A DNA stretch of 64,000 nucleotides, from the NCBI GenBank assembly GCA_964019695.1, contig OZ026521.1, positions 31,717,601 through 31,781,600 of the forward strand, read 5' to 3'. A program made the position numbers and the translations under genes. The DNA is from Loripinus fragilis (taxonomy: Eukaryota; Mollusca; Bivalvia; Lucinida; Lucinidae). Within the stretch, counting starts at the first letter, position 1. Each line of letters begins with the position of its first letter. Below the pieces are notes generated by a model, which was given only the letters and a program-made list of their open reading frames with translations, was not told the origin of the DNA and searched no databases. Positions 1-12,222 of the stretch are shown here, one piece after another.

Positions 1-112
1 TTGTCATCTACACTCCATAGCCAATCATTGTTCCAAATTTAAACAACCACCATCAATAAAATAAGTAAAAAAGGGGTTTGCGTTACGATCCATAAAACAG
101 ATTTTATATATA

Positions 113-1414
113 CACTCAGTGGCCATAAGTGAGTTCCCAAATAAGCTTATAGGAAATTGACAAAAAATATGGTCTGAAACAATGGTCTTTTCTAGTCAAT
201 TAAGGCAATTTACCCAAATGGTAATTGCCCTGGATAAATATACAGGGTATATGTTTACGTCATCACCAAATTATATGACGTCATCATCTGTTGCTATGGC
301 GATATTGTGTATCACAAACATTGGCTCTATTTCTTAAAAAAAGATAGCAGGTGTTGAAAAATTGCTGTAAAAATGTCAGAATGTAACATTTTTTATTGAA
401 AATTTGCAGAAAGTATTTGAAATATACTGGAAAGCATCCTGTTAAAGTTCAAATTAGTATACACACTGAAAATAAAATAATGCAGAGCAGAGAACTGGAC
501 GGAAAATAATGCCACGAAAATGATCAGACTGCAGTATACTTTGGCTGTAAAACAAACTAAATAAACAAATGCAGGAATATGGGGTATGTATGTTTTGTGA
601 GGTATCATAACAGTGTTCTGTTTGAAAATAACATTTTTTGAATAAATGTTGATGGATATAAGCTATGGTTGGATCCTAAGAAAATCTGCTAATTTTCACT
701 GTCAGTCCTGCATTGGTGCCACAAACAGCATAACCAGTGTTATAATGTTGTGTAATAATTATTTTCAGTTGAAAGCACCATTTAGGGTTACATTTTTACA
801 GGCCATTTATTTTTTTAAGAAGAACTATCCTATTATTTCGTATGAAAGTTTGGGTACCCCCTCGTAAAGCAAAATCTGACCAAGGGGATAGGTATCGCCG
901 GGTGCTGTCTTTTCGATTTGAAAGAATGAAACATTTAAAGACTAATTGCTTCAAACACACATATAGAGACCCTAGAAAGACTGATACTTGTTGTTAAGTT
1001 ACCATTTGGATTAATTCAATAATATGACGGTTAATAAATAAGGAAGATGTACACACATCTTGTTCACTGCTCACGATTATAACATATTAGCACCATTATC
1101 AACAAAAACATACAGAAAATAAGCAATATCTATAGTCATGTAAAAACAGAATAAGTTTAGAACCATCATGAAATTTTCAAACTGTTTCAGAAATCAGGGG
1201 TGGTTGAAATGAATAACACCCATACACTCTAGATGATATTATTTCTTTAATAATCTAGCATTTTTAAGTTGAAAAATAGTAAATAGTGATATGTTGAAAA
1301 TTTCAGATAATTTGCACTCCTCGTTTTTAATTTATACAAATTTTAAATGTACTTAAATTTTTGCAAATGAAACAACGTTTGCCGTTTTGGGAACTCATTT
1401 ATGGCCACTGAGTG
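113..1414. mobile_element. 1.3-kb TIR element with TA target duplication (mariner-sized, non-coding)
   Basis: The ends are inverted copies of each other over about 30 bp with a single mismatch: CACTCAGTGGCCATAAGTGA at the left, and its complement ending ...CCACTGAGTG at the right. TA follows or precedes each end (111-112 and 1415-1416). The length of 1302 bp and the TA target are typical of Tc1/mariner elements. I see no transposase in any frame: the two short frames at 393-608 and 646-867 have no recognisable motif. It is a decayed or non-autonomous copy; the superfamily is an inference from length and target site. Confidence 0.7.
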
Positions 1415-1416
1415 TA

Positions 1417-4400
1417 TATTGACCTTTGATTCCAGGGTCAAATGGGCGACAAGAAACCATTGTTGTCATCAGCACTTTATAGGCAATCACATTGCCCAAT
1501 ATGGACTCTTTTCATAAAAAATGTTGGATGGCTGTTGCTATTATAGATTTGCCTGCTAATAAACTTGGCTCTGTGAGATTTTCCTTAATTTTAATATACT
1601 TGGATGATTCTCAGTTACACATATAAAATTTTCACCTATATTTTGGCTACGTTTACAAAAAGTATTTAAAAATGCCACAAACTTCCTGCTGATCATTGAC
1701 CAGTTTATTTTCTTCAAATGCATACCTATATTGGTTAAAATGGTTTAACAATCACCACAAATCGTTTGACTACTGTCTCCGAAACATCTTTCAAAAAAAT
1801 ATTTGTTTACAGATTTTCTTTTGGGCCTTGTAACTAGATTCTCCGTTGTCTGAATTTTACAGAGTTGTTAGAATTTCTACATTTCTAAAATTTATTAAAA
1901 ACATTTTTTTTTCATAAGAGTGGCGTACTTAAAGGCAGGAGTGGGGTATATAAGGAAAAATAAGCCTCAATTCTGGCACTTTCTGTTATGCACTCAAGCT
2001 GTGAAGATCTCCAGGAGCTCTTGGGGCTTATCTCTAATTTGATTGGCTAATCCAAAAAACTTTGAAAATGATTGACACCTGTTATAAGCTCAGTAGCCAT
2101 GTGTTTTGTCATATGGGGTATTCTGCAATCACTATCAATTATTAGGAATTTAGTCAAAACCTAAGCAATAAAATTTGAATTTTGAAAAAAAAATATTTTG
2201 GATATTTTTCTTTATATCGAAATTTTAGAAAAATAGATCAATATTTGCAACTATTTTTTTATTATAAATCATTAAGCAGAAAAATTAATAGAAATAATAT
2301 ATTATTTTTTCATCTATATATTTTTATTATAGGCTTTATAACATTCTTTTTTTTTTCAAATCACTAAAAAGATCGTTTATTGTGACAAAATGGACAAATT
2401 ATATAAAAAAAAGCTCTAATTAACAAAGTCTCATTTATTTTACATTTTTTCTTACTTTTTATACTAATCCAAACTAAGATAATCACATACATGTAATGAT
2501 ACTTTAAAAATTACTGCCTGTGAAAATAAATGAGGTGAGTCATGTTTGTTGTGTGTCCACTGGTTCATAATTACTCTGTAATTACTCAAGACAATTGGTA
2601 TTTAGCTTTCTGTGGTCCTACACGGTCCAAAGATCACAAAACTGTTAACTGTGAGTGTTTGTTTATACAGCTATTAGCATCAATCGCATGGTTGCACAGT
2701 CACCTTTTGTTTTCTTACTTTTGATTAATATTTGTTCAGGGTAAATCTTACAAAGTTTAATTTAGAAAACGGCGAAGATCCAGATCAGCTGTTCTGATGT
2801 GAACGTTTATGTGAACAGCAAATGATGTGGTGAGTCTGCACCAGCAACCACAGGAATTCTGTGCAACCATCAGTGCGTTGTATCAATGCGTCAAAAAATG
2901 CTCCCAGTGCGTTGTAATAAAAATTCCTCAATAAAACATTTGCTAGTTTACCAAGAAAAAAAACCAAAGTAGTAATCGTTTTTTGGATGTTATTTCATGG
3001 GAATATGACACCAGCTGCGCTTAGACATGCAGATTTCACTCAATTTAGGCAGTTACACTAGAAAAAAGGACCTGTCACGGCAAAACTCTAGAACTTTGTT
3101 GGATTTGCAGTCCAAACCATGAATTAAATCACCAATTGCTTAGCAGAGTCATAAACTGCAATGTTACCGGTGGTCTGTGTGCCAGGTGTCATCACAAATA
3201 AAATAAATGCAAGTTTATAAATAAATAATAAAGTCAACAGGTATAGATTTTTTTACCTTTTACGCCACCACCGGTGCTGAAAAATGCAACCACCAGCTCG
3301 TTGTAGCAACCACCGGTGCGTTTACATTGACCAGTGTGAAAAGCTTCATAAGCTTCAGTAACATCATTCTCTTCTGAAAATTCAGCTGCGACAAATTGCT
3401 CTCCAGATCCATGTTAAAATTTACAACATCAAAATTTCTAAAACTTCTATAAGTAAACCACCTGGGCTTTTTGTTTTGGAAGGTACATCGAATTTCAATT
3501 GCAACCCACAGTTAAAGTTTAGGGGTTTGCTTCCCAAGGTAAAACAGGCACGTTCCTAAACAGTATTGCTCAGATCACTTAAATTAAGACCGGTTTGGGG
3601 GACTATAGGTTTGCTCGATTCCGCCTGTCCGTCCATAAGTAACGCTGTAATCATGAGTTTCGTGTCCTGGTCATATCTGTTACAAGGATAGGTCAAATTC
3701 GTTATTATTACCCATTTCATAGCATGAAGGTGTGTCGCGAACAACATTTAGCCATCTACCCCAAGGTCAAGGTCACAGCTTTGACTAGCTGTTACACTCA
3801 GAAAGTTTCGTGTCCGGGCTACATATCCTACAAGGATTCGTCAAATTCATTATAACTTCACACGATTATTTCCCATAGCATTAAGTTGTGTTGCACACTG
3901 AATCAAGCTCTGTTGGTCCTACAGTATTGCTGTAATCCTGGGTTTCGTGTCTGGGCCATATCTCCTACAATGGAATGGCATGTCCATTACAACTTCACAT
4001 GGTTATTACCCATAGCATGAAGGTGTGTCACGCATAACATTTAGCCACCTACCTCCAACTATACTGAAACCAAGTTTTAATCGGTCTCCTTACATTTATG
4101 CTAGTTCGAAAAAGTAAATATCGGTCGTACAAAATAAATTCATGCTTTTATAAATAAACTATCTTCTAGGAAATAATGGATGGATAAGTTAGGGGTCTTT
4201 CATGAAAACCAAACATCTATGTGTCTTGATCCACATCTGAACCAAGTTGAGGTTGGCGCCGTGAAACCAGTTTAAGATTGGTTACAACATCCATTTCATT
4301 GTGGCTAGCTAACTGCATAAAACTCTGGGAAGTTTTCCCCACCCTCTTAAATTTTATTACAATGACCGAATACTCCATGTCAATTATCTCTTAGAAATTG

Positions 4401-4480
4401 GGCCCACCAGTCCCAATGAGCAGGCTAGCTCCACAGGCAATGGGAAATTGATGTAGCATAAAGTGAGATAAATATATCTA
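1417..4480. other. Gene-less AT-rich stretch
   Basis: No convincing exon is visible on either strand. 2182-2367 is a low-complexity A/T frame. Around 2840-3320 there are several scattered copies of a motif like GCAACCACCGGTGCG in both orientations, probably an eroded repeat. 3620-4050 is a separate repeat, listed on its own. Confidence 0.5.
3620..4050. repeat. Three diverged ~150-bp tandem units
   Basis: The text GTTTCGTGTC(CT)GG, then CATATC..TACAA, then ACTTCACA and CCATAGCATGAAGGTGTG recurs starting near 3657, 3808 and 3947. A partial copy of the same text is at 60365-60425. The frame at 3556-3747 is simply one unit read through and is not a gene. Confidence 0.6.
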
Positions 4481-4506
4481 AACCTCCTAATCAAATAGGG
4501 AAATGA

Positions 4507-5100
4507 TCATGTATTGTCAAAACGATTAGTGTTCTTTCTATAACCATGTACTTCTATAAATAATGATGAATTAAGTGTACTGTCAAATGTATCATTTCCA
4601 TATAACAGTAAGTTTATGTTAAGTGGTTGAAAGTCTCTTGCTATTTCGAAAAATACATGACACTCATTTCTGTAATTGTTGCAATAAAATAAGTAGTGCT
4701 CACCATCCTCTATTTCATTGCACCAATTACAAAAGGGATTGTCGCGAAGATGATTAATATATAAATCATTTTTCAGATTGCTACAATTGTTTCTAATTCT
4801 AACATGTAATACTGATAGGTAAAATGCGGAATAGTCAGATACTTGTAGTTTTGGGAAAGTAGTAGTTTGCAGGTTGTGCTTAAAGGACAATATCGTTGGA
4901 TAGTTTTTATACCTTCATCAAGAGCGGTCTGCATTCTGATGGCTGATGGTTTACATAATCTTAATGAAATATTAGTTCGAGTAAATGGTGTAGAGAAGTT
5001 GTTGTTTCTAAGGGGGTACCCTGAAATTCCACTTACTAATGGAGGAAATAAATCATCAATATATGATGGAACTAGTCCATTATTGACTTTATACATAGTA
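4507..5100 (-). pseudogene. C-terminal part of the same LINE ORF2, with CCHC-like knuckle
   Basis: Two overlapping frames (4773-5096 and 4507-4890) form the tail of the ORF. The first reads YKVNNGLVPSYIDDLFPP, then YPLRNNNFSTPFTRT, which is typical of the post-RT region. The second carries CNWCNEIEDGEHYLFYC, a C-x2-C-x8-H-x4-C zinc knuckle that is characteristic of many LINE C-termini. The frame change between them is a decay mutation. The stretch 5100-5474 links it to the RT domain and is also recognisable but shifted. Confidence 0.7.
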
Positions 5101-5473
5101 TGCAGTTTTTGCTGGTGTCTTCTTACTGATAGATTTGTCCAGCCACATTTGGTATGTAATTTTGCTAATTATACTGATCTGGTTAGTCCAGTTACAATAT
5201 GTGCTGCTTCGTTAGATTATCTTTTGTAAAGCGTTGGAGTATTGTTGTGTGCAGCCATCCCATACTAATGATGCATACTCAATGATGGGTAATAAAGGGT
5301 AAATAAATTTGATTTAATGCATTTCTACTCAAAAAGTATTTGAGTTTGCGTACGATGCCTAATATTTTGATGCTGTGTTTGCAATTCGTTCATTATGTGT
5401 GTTCCACTGGCCATTGCTGCTGAAAGTAATGCACAGATGTTTGTGATCCTCGACAAATTTTATCAGAGTGTTA

Positions 5474-6147
5474 TCAAATACCAATTGTGGAAAAAGCCTC
5501 AAAATTCGTAAGAGAACATAGGACTGCTTCAGTTTTCAGATGGTTGAATTTCAATAACCATTGTTTGGCCCATTTAGAAACCATAATGAGATCGTGATTT
5601 ATAATACCTGCTATGTCTGCAAGATGTGCTGCAGAATAGAATAAAGAACAATCATCTGCGAATAATCTTGTTAAACTTAGCAGTTGTTTTGCAATATCAT
5701 TAATATAGATTAGAAATAATAGGGGTTCAAGTACTGATCCCTGAAGAACTCCTGCAAGGATGGATTTATAGAGGAAGCACAAGACTCGGGGTAACTTTTT
5801 GTTTTCTTTTAATTAGGTAGCTACTTAACTATTGGAGTAACTTACCGTCAACGCCATTTTGCCTTGACTTAGATAGCAGACCCTAATGCCAGACTCTATC
5901 AAAAGCTTTAGACACAGCAGAGACACTATACAGGAAACAAGTTATTGTCAAAGACTTGGTAAATGTTATGGTATATATCAATCAGTTGGTGGGGAAGAAA
6001 CCCTGACTGGTATTTATACAACAAGTTGTTATCAATAAAATAATTATACAAATTCTTAAAAACGATTCTTTCTTGTAGTTTACCAAGACAGCTCAAGAGT
6101 GCAACAGGTCGATAATTTGAAGGGAGCGATTTATCACCCTTTTTCAA
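5474..6147 (-). pseudogene. Reverse transcriptase domain, broken (CR1/Jockey-like LINE)
   Basis: Two pieces are readable. 5926-6147 has KKGDKSLPSNYRPVALLSC followed by a finger/palm segment ending in a QSGF box. 5474-5782 has GVLQGSVLEPLLFLIYIND, FADDCSLFY (the catalytic aspartates) and KWAKQWLLKFNHLKTE. These are the ordered blocks of a non-LTR reverse transcriptase, which copies element RNA at a nicked chromosomal site. The segment between the pieces (5783-5925) contains a deletion or frameshift that removes the region before the catalytic box, so the copy is inactive. Weaker RT text on the same strand continues to about 6700. It is a fossil and not expected to be expressed. Confidence 0.8.
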
Positions 6148-6893
6148 AAAATCAGTACTACATTAGCTACTGTCCATGAATCAGGGAAGATACCTTCATT
6201 AAATGATCTGTTCAGAAGAATGGAAAGGGGTTTTGAGACAGATTTAGAGATCCCTTTAAGCACCCTAGGTATGACTAATTCGATCGTCTTCACTTGCCTT
6301 GTGTGGATTCAAAACATTTATTAAATTTTCAATCTCATTATAAGTGCAGTTAACTATTGATAGAAAATTATTTGTAAGCTTTTCAAAAGGAGGTAGTACA
6401 GTATTTTCATCATTGACAGTAGAAATAGAGACAAACTAACCGTTTAGACAGTCTGCTTTTGCTTCATCAGTGAATAAACATTGTGTTTCGCTCGAAGAAA
6501 GTGTGAAAGAGAGAGAGGAGGGTTAGCTGAAGATGAACTTTTGTTTTTGACAAAATGCCTGATAACTTTCCAAAATTTCCTTTTGACATTTAGTATTTTC
6601 AAAATCCGAAATTATTAATTCTAAGTTGTTATTAAAAGATTCATTGTCATGTTTTTTTTTATTGTTAACTTTATTTTTTTAGTTTAGTTAATTCATTTAC
6701 GTGGAATTCTTCAAGGAATATGTAGTTTTCATTGAAATTCATGTCAGATACATTGTGGGTGGTAAGCAACACCTCCAACCATATCAGAACTGGGTCGATA
6801 TCGATAACTTGATTCTTTCACAAATGTGGCATTTTTTCTGACCCCCTCCCCCTATTGATTCCAATGTTCGACTTTTGGTTTATTTTATTGATA

Positions 6894-7252
6894 TTGCACG
6901 CTAGAGAACCACTATACACGAACAGCGCAGTCATCGCGTAGTGGCATAAAAGCATAAATTCTAGAGCATAAGCAAAAGTTTCTTTCATCCTCTTTTTCAG
7001 GAAAAAAACACATTTTTGGCATAACTCTGGCGCTGTAGCGACTATCACTCAATCCATACAAAAATTTGTCAAGTAGATACACAGCTGGATTTATAAGTGA
7101 CAATAATTCGTGATGAATATTTTCAGAAGTAAAATATTGACCGAAATAGTACCCTTTTTAACAACTAGGTACACTATTTTGTGCACTCGTCGACTGCAAC
7201 TACCTCGCGATGACTGCGCTGTTAGAGTACAGTGGTTCTATAGCGTGTCAAA
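6894..7252. mobile_element. 359-bp MITE with ~50-bp imperfect TIRs
   Basis: The left end (GCACGCTAGAGAACCACT ... AACAGCGCAGTCATCGCG) is repeated in inverted orientation at the right end (CGCGATGACTGCGCTGTT ... AGTGGTTCTATAGCGTGT). The inside is non-coding. Short frames at 6818-7103 run across the left TIR and are not genes. No clear target duplication is seen. Confidence 0.65.
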
Positions 7253-7283
7253 TTACAGCAATGGAGTCTCGCAACATTGATAA

Positions 7284-7935
7284 TAAGGTCAAAAGGTCAA
7301 ATATCACTAAATTTCGGTTAACATGTAAATTTCAAAGACTTTTATACCAAACTTTGCGTGTGTTGTACAAATGAAAGATACAAAACATCTCAGACAGGAT
7401 TTTTATTCTGTCACCTTGGTCATGCCCCAGGGTTGGGACTTTAGGGCGCTGGGGTGCCCAGGGAGTCATTTTTTTTTTCAAACATGGTCATGTAGCATAT
7501 CACATCGACGGGGATGACGGGCAGAACAAAATGCAAGTAAACTTTTATACTAGGGTCAAAATGGTGACCTTGGGGTGAGGTCAAATATCATTAAATTTCA
7601 GTTTCCATTTCAATTTCGAATTTTTTATACCAAACTTTGCGCGTGTCCTCACAAATAAAAGATAGAGAACAAATTGAAAAGAATTTTCATTCTGTTGCTG
7701 GGATCATGCCCCAGGGGTGGGACTTGGGGGTGCTGGGGGGTCAAAAACTTTAGCGCGGGGATTTGCGATGGCGCCCCATCCACTGCGCATTCTAGTGTGG
7801 GGTTGCTAAAATTTCAAAATATTTTTGGGGTGCTTGAAATTCCTGATATTTTTTTTTTGAGTGAAGGGTAGCTACTGGACCCGAGCCTACGTATGAAGAA
7901 AAATTGAGAGTACCCCCCCCCCCCCCCCCCCCGGG
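7284..7935. repeat. Two diverged ~270-bp direct units plus poly(C)
   Basis: CCAAACTTTGCGYGTGT is followed by ATTCTGT, ATCATGCCCCAGGG and GGGACTT at 7341-7445 and again at 7631-7735, showing a direct duplication. A run of about 20 C lies at 7913-7932. The frame 7674-7871 lies in the second unit and has no recognisable domain. Confidence 0.55.
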
Positions 7936-8019
7936 TTCAGGACTAATGGTTTTCTTTCATCTGTTTAGAAAAATGGTCAAATGCTGAAAACTTCATATGA
8001 GATTATGAAAGACTAAGCA

Positions 8020-8950
8020 CGGTGACATAGATAGATGGATGGATGGATGGATGGACGGACGGGGGTCCGTGGAAACACCCCAAACCACCCCAAAACACCC
8101 CAAACCACCCCAAACCACCTCCAAACCACCCCAAACCACCTCTAAACCACCCCAAACCACATTCTTAATACCCAGAGGTTGTGTTTGTGATAGTATCAAT
8201 ACTTGAAGAACACATTTAAAAGCATTTTTATTACGTCGGTCTGCCATGTTAGCCCCAAACCACATATAAACCACCCCAAACCACCTCAGATCAGTCTCCA
8301 GGAATACAAACAAGCTAACCCCCGAGCTAACCTACCTCCCCCACGCCCACTCACACACCCCTCCCCTTCTTTCTCTTTCCCTCCCTTTCTCTCACTCTCT
8401 CTCTCTCTCCCTGGACCAACACACCCACAGACAGTATATCCCTTTTTTCGCTTCACGCCATTTATTGTGAAGATCAAACATGTGATGCACCTTTAATCCT
8501 TATTCAGAAGCATTAATTTCGACTGCTTGTATGCAAGCAATTAATTAAGTAATCAGTTAAAAGAAAAAAATAACTGTCTTTAATTATTGATACTATCACA
8601 AAAACATATGCTGGGTGTTAAGAATGTGGTTTGGGGTGGGTGGCTTAAATGTGGTTTGGTGGTGGTTTGGGGCTAACATGGCAAATCAAAGTAATAAAAA
8701 AGCTTTATAATTTCTTCTTCAATTATTGATACTATCACAAAAACATATTCTGTGTGTTAAGAAAGTGTTTTGGGATGGTTTATAGGTGGTTTGGGGTGGT
8801 TTGGAGGTGGTTTGGGGTGGTTTGGGGTGGTTTGGGGGTGTTTCCACGGACCGGGACGGACGGACGGACAGACAGCCAGACGGACGGACGGACAGATCGG
8901 TCGGTCGATCGATATCATAACAAATTCCCTTATTTTGATGTTTTGGTAAA
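8020..8950. repeat. Large inverted repeat with CCCCAAACCA minisatellite arms
   Basis: The left arm (GGACGGACGGGGGTCCGTGG, then repeated CCCCAAACCAC, then a block with TGATAGTATCAATA) is mirrored on the right (TTGATACTATCACAAA, GGTTTGGGGTGG repeats, then CCACGGACCGGGACGGACGG). The outer borders are GATGGATG/GACGGACG simple repeats. The block containing TTGATACTATCA occurs twice in the right arm. The middle, 8310-8560, has a CT-rich tract. Long frames on both strands here (7993-8313, 8757-9137) are products of the low complexity. Confidence 0.7.
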
Positions 8951-9349
8951 GCGAGTGCTTGTTAGAAACACGTGTTTTTTGTTTACATGTTTTGAAAGGT
9001 CTCGTGACAAGATCACATGATTTGCGTGACGTCAGACATAGAGAAAAATGTAGGAAGATGTTGAATTTTAGAGAAAATATACGAATATTCACGTAATCAT
9101 TTGGTAGTTCACACTCAAAGTTTGAAGGTACAATCAAAACTTAACATAAATGACTCACACAATGTATTTTTTCTTGTCAGCGTCGTATTTTATTTCAAAA
9201 ACACCGTCCAATATGTGGGAGGCTGTCAGAATGCACTAATGGGTGGGGTAACAAAACATTCAGTTTCAATCTAAATTTAATTAAAATGTAATTTCTAGTT
9301 TCAAATAGATTGTAGCATATTACACAAGTCAATATTGTTTAATGTTAGG

Positions 9350-9575
9350 GCGCACCTCTGGTTTACCGGGCGCAGTTTATGACGTAAGACTAAAACTCAA
9401 CGTTTTGCTTGTTAAATAATGGGGGCTGCACCCCCACACCCCTGCTTCCTTTTCGTGTAAGGGCTATTTAATCATTTGTAGGCCACATCGATACGATCTT
9501 TTCAGATTCCAATATGGTAGAACCCCCCCAAACAACAAATAGAATAAAGTGCGCCCGGTAAACCAGAGACTACCC
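9350..9575. mobile_element. 226-bp MITE with 9-10-bp target duplication (Mutator-like)
   Basis: The inverted ends share CTCTGGTTTACCGGGCGCA (left, 9357 on) and TGCGCCCGGTAAACCAGAG (right). The flanks are identical direct repeats, AATGTTAGG at 9341-9349 and 9576-9584. A 9-bp duplication suggests the Mutator superfamily. It contains no gene. Confidence 0.75.
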
Positions 9576-9781
9576 AATGTTAGGGAATTTGATGCTGGCA
9601 ACTCGCACAGAATACCTAATTTACACCATTATGGATATCATATTGAACGAAATCAAGAAAAAAAGTGAGTATGATCAGGAAATACCACAATCACACACAG
9701 CAGACCAACCCTAAGCATCGTGAGGAAGAGCAAAAGAACACTTATACATGGAGTCACAAGACGTGAGGGACACAATTAAAA

Positions 9782-10405
9782 TAAGGCACTGTCTCCGAGT
9801 CCGGTACCAGACCCCTAAACTGCGGGGCTACGGGTCCGGTACCGGACCCCTAGACACTGGTTCTAGGTGTCTGGTACCGGACCCCGAGCCACGCCCATGA
9901 GGACTGTCTCGGGGTCCGGTAGTTTGTGAAACGACTACTGACAAGTCTAGGGATACTTTCTTTCTTTCCCTTCTTTATACTGCCATACGCCCTCACGGAC
10001 ATTCTAGGCAGGTTGGCGCAGCGTCTGTTAGTACAAGACAGTATAAAAGGGAGAATTATAGTACAGAGGTTTAAAAGCATAAAAGTGAAGGATAAAAACA
10101 GATGATAGGTTATGATAGAAAAGAGTTAGCTAAAATCAGTTAAAAACAAACATTTTGGGGATCTATGGGCGTGAGTGCTGCAGCTTGCAGACAGCTGCCT
10201 TGAAAGCATCAAGGCTTTGCAAGCATGCAACAGACTCGGGGAGGGAATACCCGTACTTGCACATATATGTAGTAACAGTTATTTTACCAACAAAAACTCA
10301 TGTTGAAGTTTCACTTTGCTTCGTCCGCCATCTTTGATCCTCAAAGGGAAACCAATCTGTATTTACTGTCATGCACAATTAAGCTTATACAAAGGTTTTT
10401 AAAAA
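9782..10405 (+). repeat. Left terminal inverted repeat of the 7.7-kb element
   Basis: It is the inverted match of 17163-17485. It carries three nested KpnI-like palindromes (GGTCCGGTACCGGACC) in its first 110 bp and an insertion of about 290 bp relative to the right arm. Confidence 0.75.
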
Positions 10406-10432
10406 ACGGTAAAGTAAAAAAAAGAACGTAAC

Positions 10433-10640
10433 TGTTTCGTTTCTTGGGGTACTGTCTTAGAATGTATTAGTAAAGCTCAATAAAGAACTCAACACAGTGT
10501 GTTGTATACATACATCGACTTTAATGAGAACCTAAATAAGAACTGGCAACAACAAGAGATGCGCGTTACTGAAGCATGCAGTATGTAAATATGTAAGGTC
10601 ATAGGTAAGCTATAGCATTGATGCTATACAAAACGTTACA
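10433..10640 (-). repeat. 3' LTR (208 bp)
   Basis: It starts TGTAACG and ends GAAACA on the minus strand. It matches the other LTR apart from about five substitutions. Confidence 0.93.
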
Positions 10641-10652
10641 TTCCCCTTGTTT
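10641..10652 (-). promoter_or_regulatory. Polypurine tract of the LTR element
   Basis: On the minus strand the bases directly before the 3' LTR are AAACAAGGGGAA, the usual purine-rich plus-strand primer site. Confidence 0.8.
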
Positions 10653-10964
10653 AAAAAGATGTCCTCATTGATTTCTAAACCAATGTCCATTTATATTATT
10701 CACTACGGTATTGTTGTCTCATTGATTTCTAAACCAATGTCCATGTATCTGATAAACTACGGTAATGTTCCAGAAAACAAAATCTGATCGTTTTTATCTA
10801 TAACACAGCATCACAGTTCTTTAATCTTTAACTGTTCTTAGTGTCAATTGCAGCCTGGGTACAAAAACAAATTAATTTCTAGTGAGAAATGTCAAAACTG
10901 TTTACACCACACACGTGTGAAACAAATTCTACACTTCTGTTATCTTTTTTCATTACCATAAAAA

Positions 10965-11435
10965 TTACTTATGCCACACTGGATCACTTAAATATTTGTT
11001 GGGAATGACCTTCCTCCCAGACCTAGTAATATAGCTGTCAGAGTCAAGTTTCGAAGGGGGGTTTATCTCTCGCGAAGTAATTAATTGCGGAGGGTCTGTT
11101 ATTTCGCTGTGAGCTTGACTCATCGGCATTCCTGACAATTCACAATTTTTTTCCTGAGATTTCAGGAGCGGCATGAGGTCGCTGTCCTCACGAGTTTGGT
11201 CTTTTGACTTGTGAATGAATTTTCGATTTCTGCGGTAAACATTGCCATCATGTGTTTGCAAAATGTATGAGCGGTTGCTGTGCTGGTCTGTTATAACTGC
11301 AGGCTTCCATAGTTTGTCAAATATTTGAACACGCACTTTATCACCTTTTTGCAAAGAAGATAAGTGTTTTGCAGATCTGTCGTGAAATTTCTTCTGCCTT
11401 TCACGATTAGCTGACAACTTTTTTTCGCACATCAT
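10965..11435 (-). pseudogene. Integrase C-terminal domain and pol tail
   Basis: It begins with CEKKLSANRERQKKFHDRSA and continues LQKGDKVRVQIFDKLWKPAVI, the small beta-barrel C-terminal integrase domain of Gypsy elements. A polar tail ends at YLSDPVWHK. It is a separate frame from the integrase core because of a shift near 11420, beside a run of seven T. No chromodomain motif is recognisable. Confidence 0.75.
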
Positions 11436-12222
11436 TCAATTTAAGTGGCTGCGGTGTTAAGCGTTCGTTTGTGCATGGCAAATTGGATCTCAATCGTCGC
11501 GACATGCATAGTTCTGATGGAGACAATTCACATGATTTCAGAGGTGTTGTGCGGTATGCTAATATTGCAAGATAAGGATCCTTTTTGCTATCTCTAGCCA
11601 TCTTAAATATGCGTTTTACGATGCTAACTGTCTTCTCCGAAAGGCCATTACTTTGAGGGAAACGTGGAGAACTATGTACAACTCGAAAATTCCATTCCTG
11701 TGCAAAGGAATTGAAAGCTTCAGACGTGTAATAACTAGCGTTATCGCATACGAGCTTTTCGACAATGCCATGTCGAGCGAATATGGTCTTTAGCTTCCAT
11801 ATGATTGAGATACTTGTCGTAGTAGGAAGTAAATCTACCTCAAAATATCTGCTAAAATAGTCTACCGTTACCAAGTAGTCTTTGATGTCAAATGTAAACA
11901 CGTCTGTCCCTGCAACCTGGCAAGGTCTGTCTGGAATTTGGTGTGATTGCAAAGGTTGTTTAGTGTTTGATGCTCTGTATTGAAGACAAATGTCGCATTT
12001 CAAAACAAAGTCTGTTATGTCACTTGTCATGCGTGGCCAAAACATTATATCTTTAGCACGCTGCAGACTTTTCTCCACACCCATGTGTGATTCATGCACA
12101 GCCTGTGTCATGTTGAGTCGAAGCGAAGTAGGTATTACTATCTTCTGTGCTCTAATGATTATGTCGTCTGCTATTGATAATTCGTCTCGTGATTCCAATA
12201 CTCTAAGATTGATGGTGGACAC
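11407..12222 (-). pseudogene. Integrase of the Ty3/Gypsy element (separate frame)
   Basis: It has an HHCC zinc region (HESHMGVEKSLQRA ... CDICLQY) and then the DDE core: D in VAGTDVFTF, D in KLVCDNASYY and E in QSNGLSEKTV, with the correct order and spacing. This enzyme would join element cDNA to chromosomal DNA. The first residues of the frame (MSTINLRVLE) belong to the wrong frame; authentic text starts at about RDELSIADD. It is in a different frame from the RT-RNase H part, and the end (KKVVS) is again shifted relative to the next piece. Confidence 0.88.

Larger units (their letters stand above)
4490..6720 (-). mobile_element. Degenerate non-LTR retrotransposon (CR1/Jockey group)
   Basis: On the minus strand, reverse-transcriptase text runs from about 6700 to 4507, broken by frameshifts and small deletions. 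No endonuclease domain is visible upstream, so the copy is 5'-truncated. The catalytic box reads FADD rather than YADD, as in CR1/Jockey/L2-like elements. The 3' end of the element is near 4490, with no clear A-tail. Confidence 0.75.

Noticed and set aside
2182..2367. A Lys/Tyr/Phe-rich 61-codon frame
   Set aside because: It lies in an A/T-rich tract, and no motif or conserved neighbour is visible.
7993..9137. Frames of 88-126 codons on both strands
   Set aside because: They run through the CCCCAAACCA/GGTTTGGGG minisatellite and GGAC repeats; the composition is repetitive with no domain.
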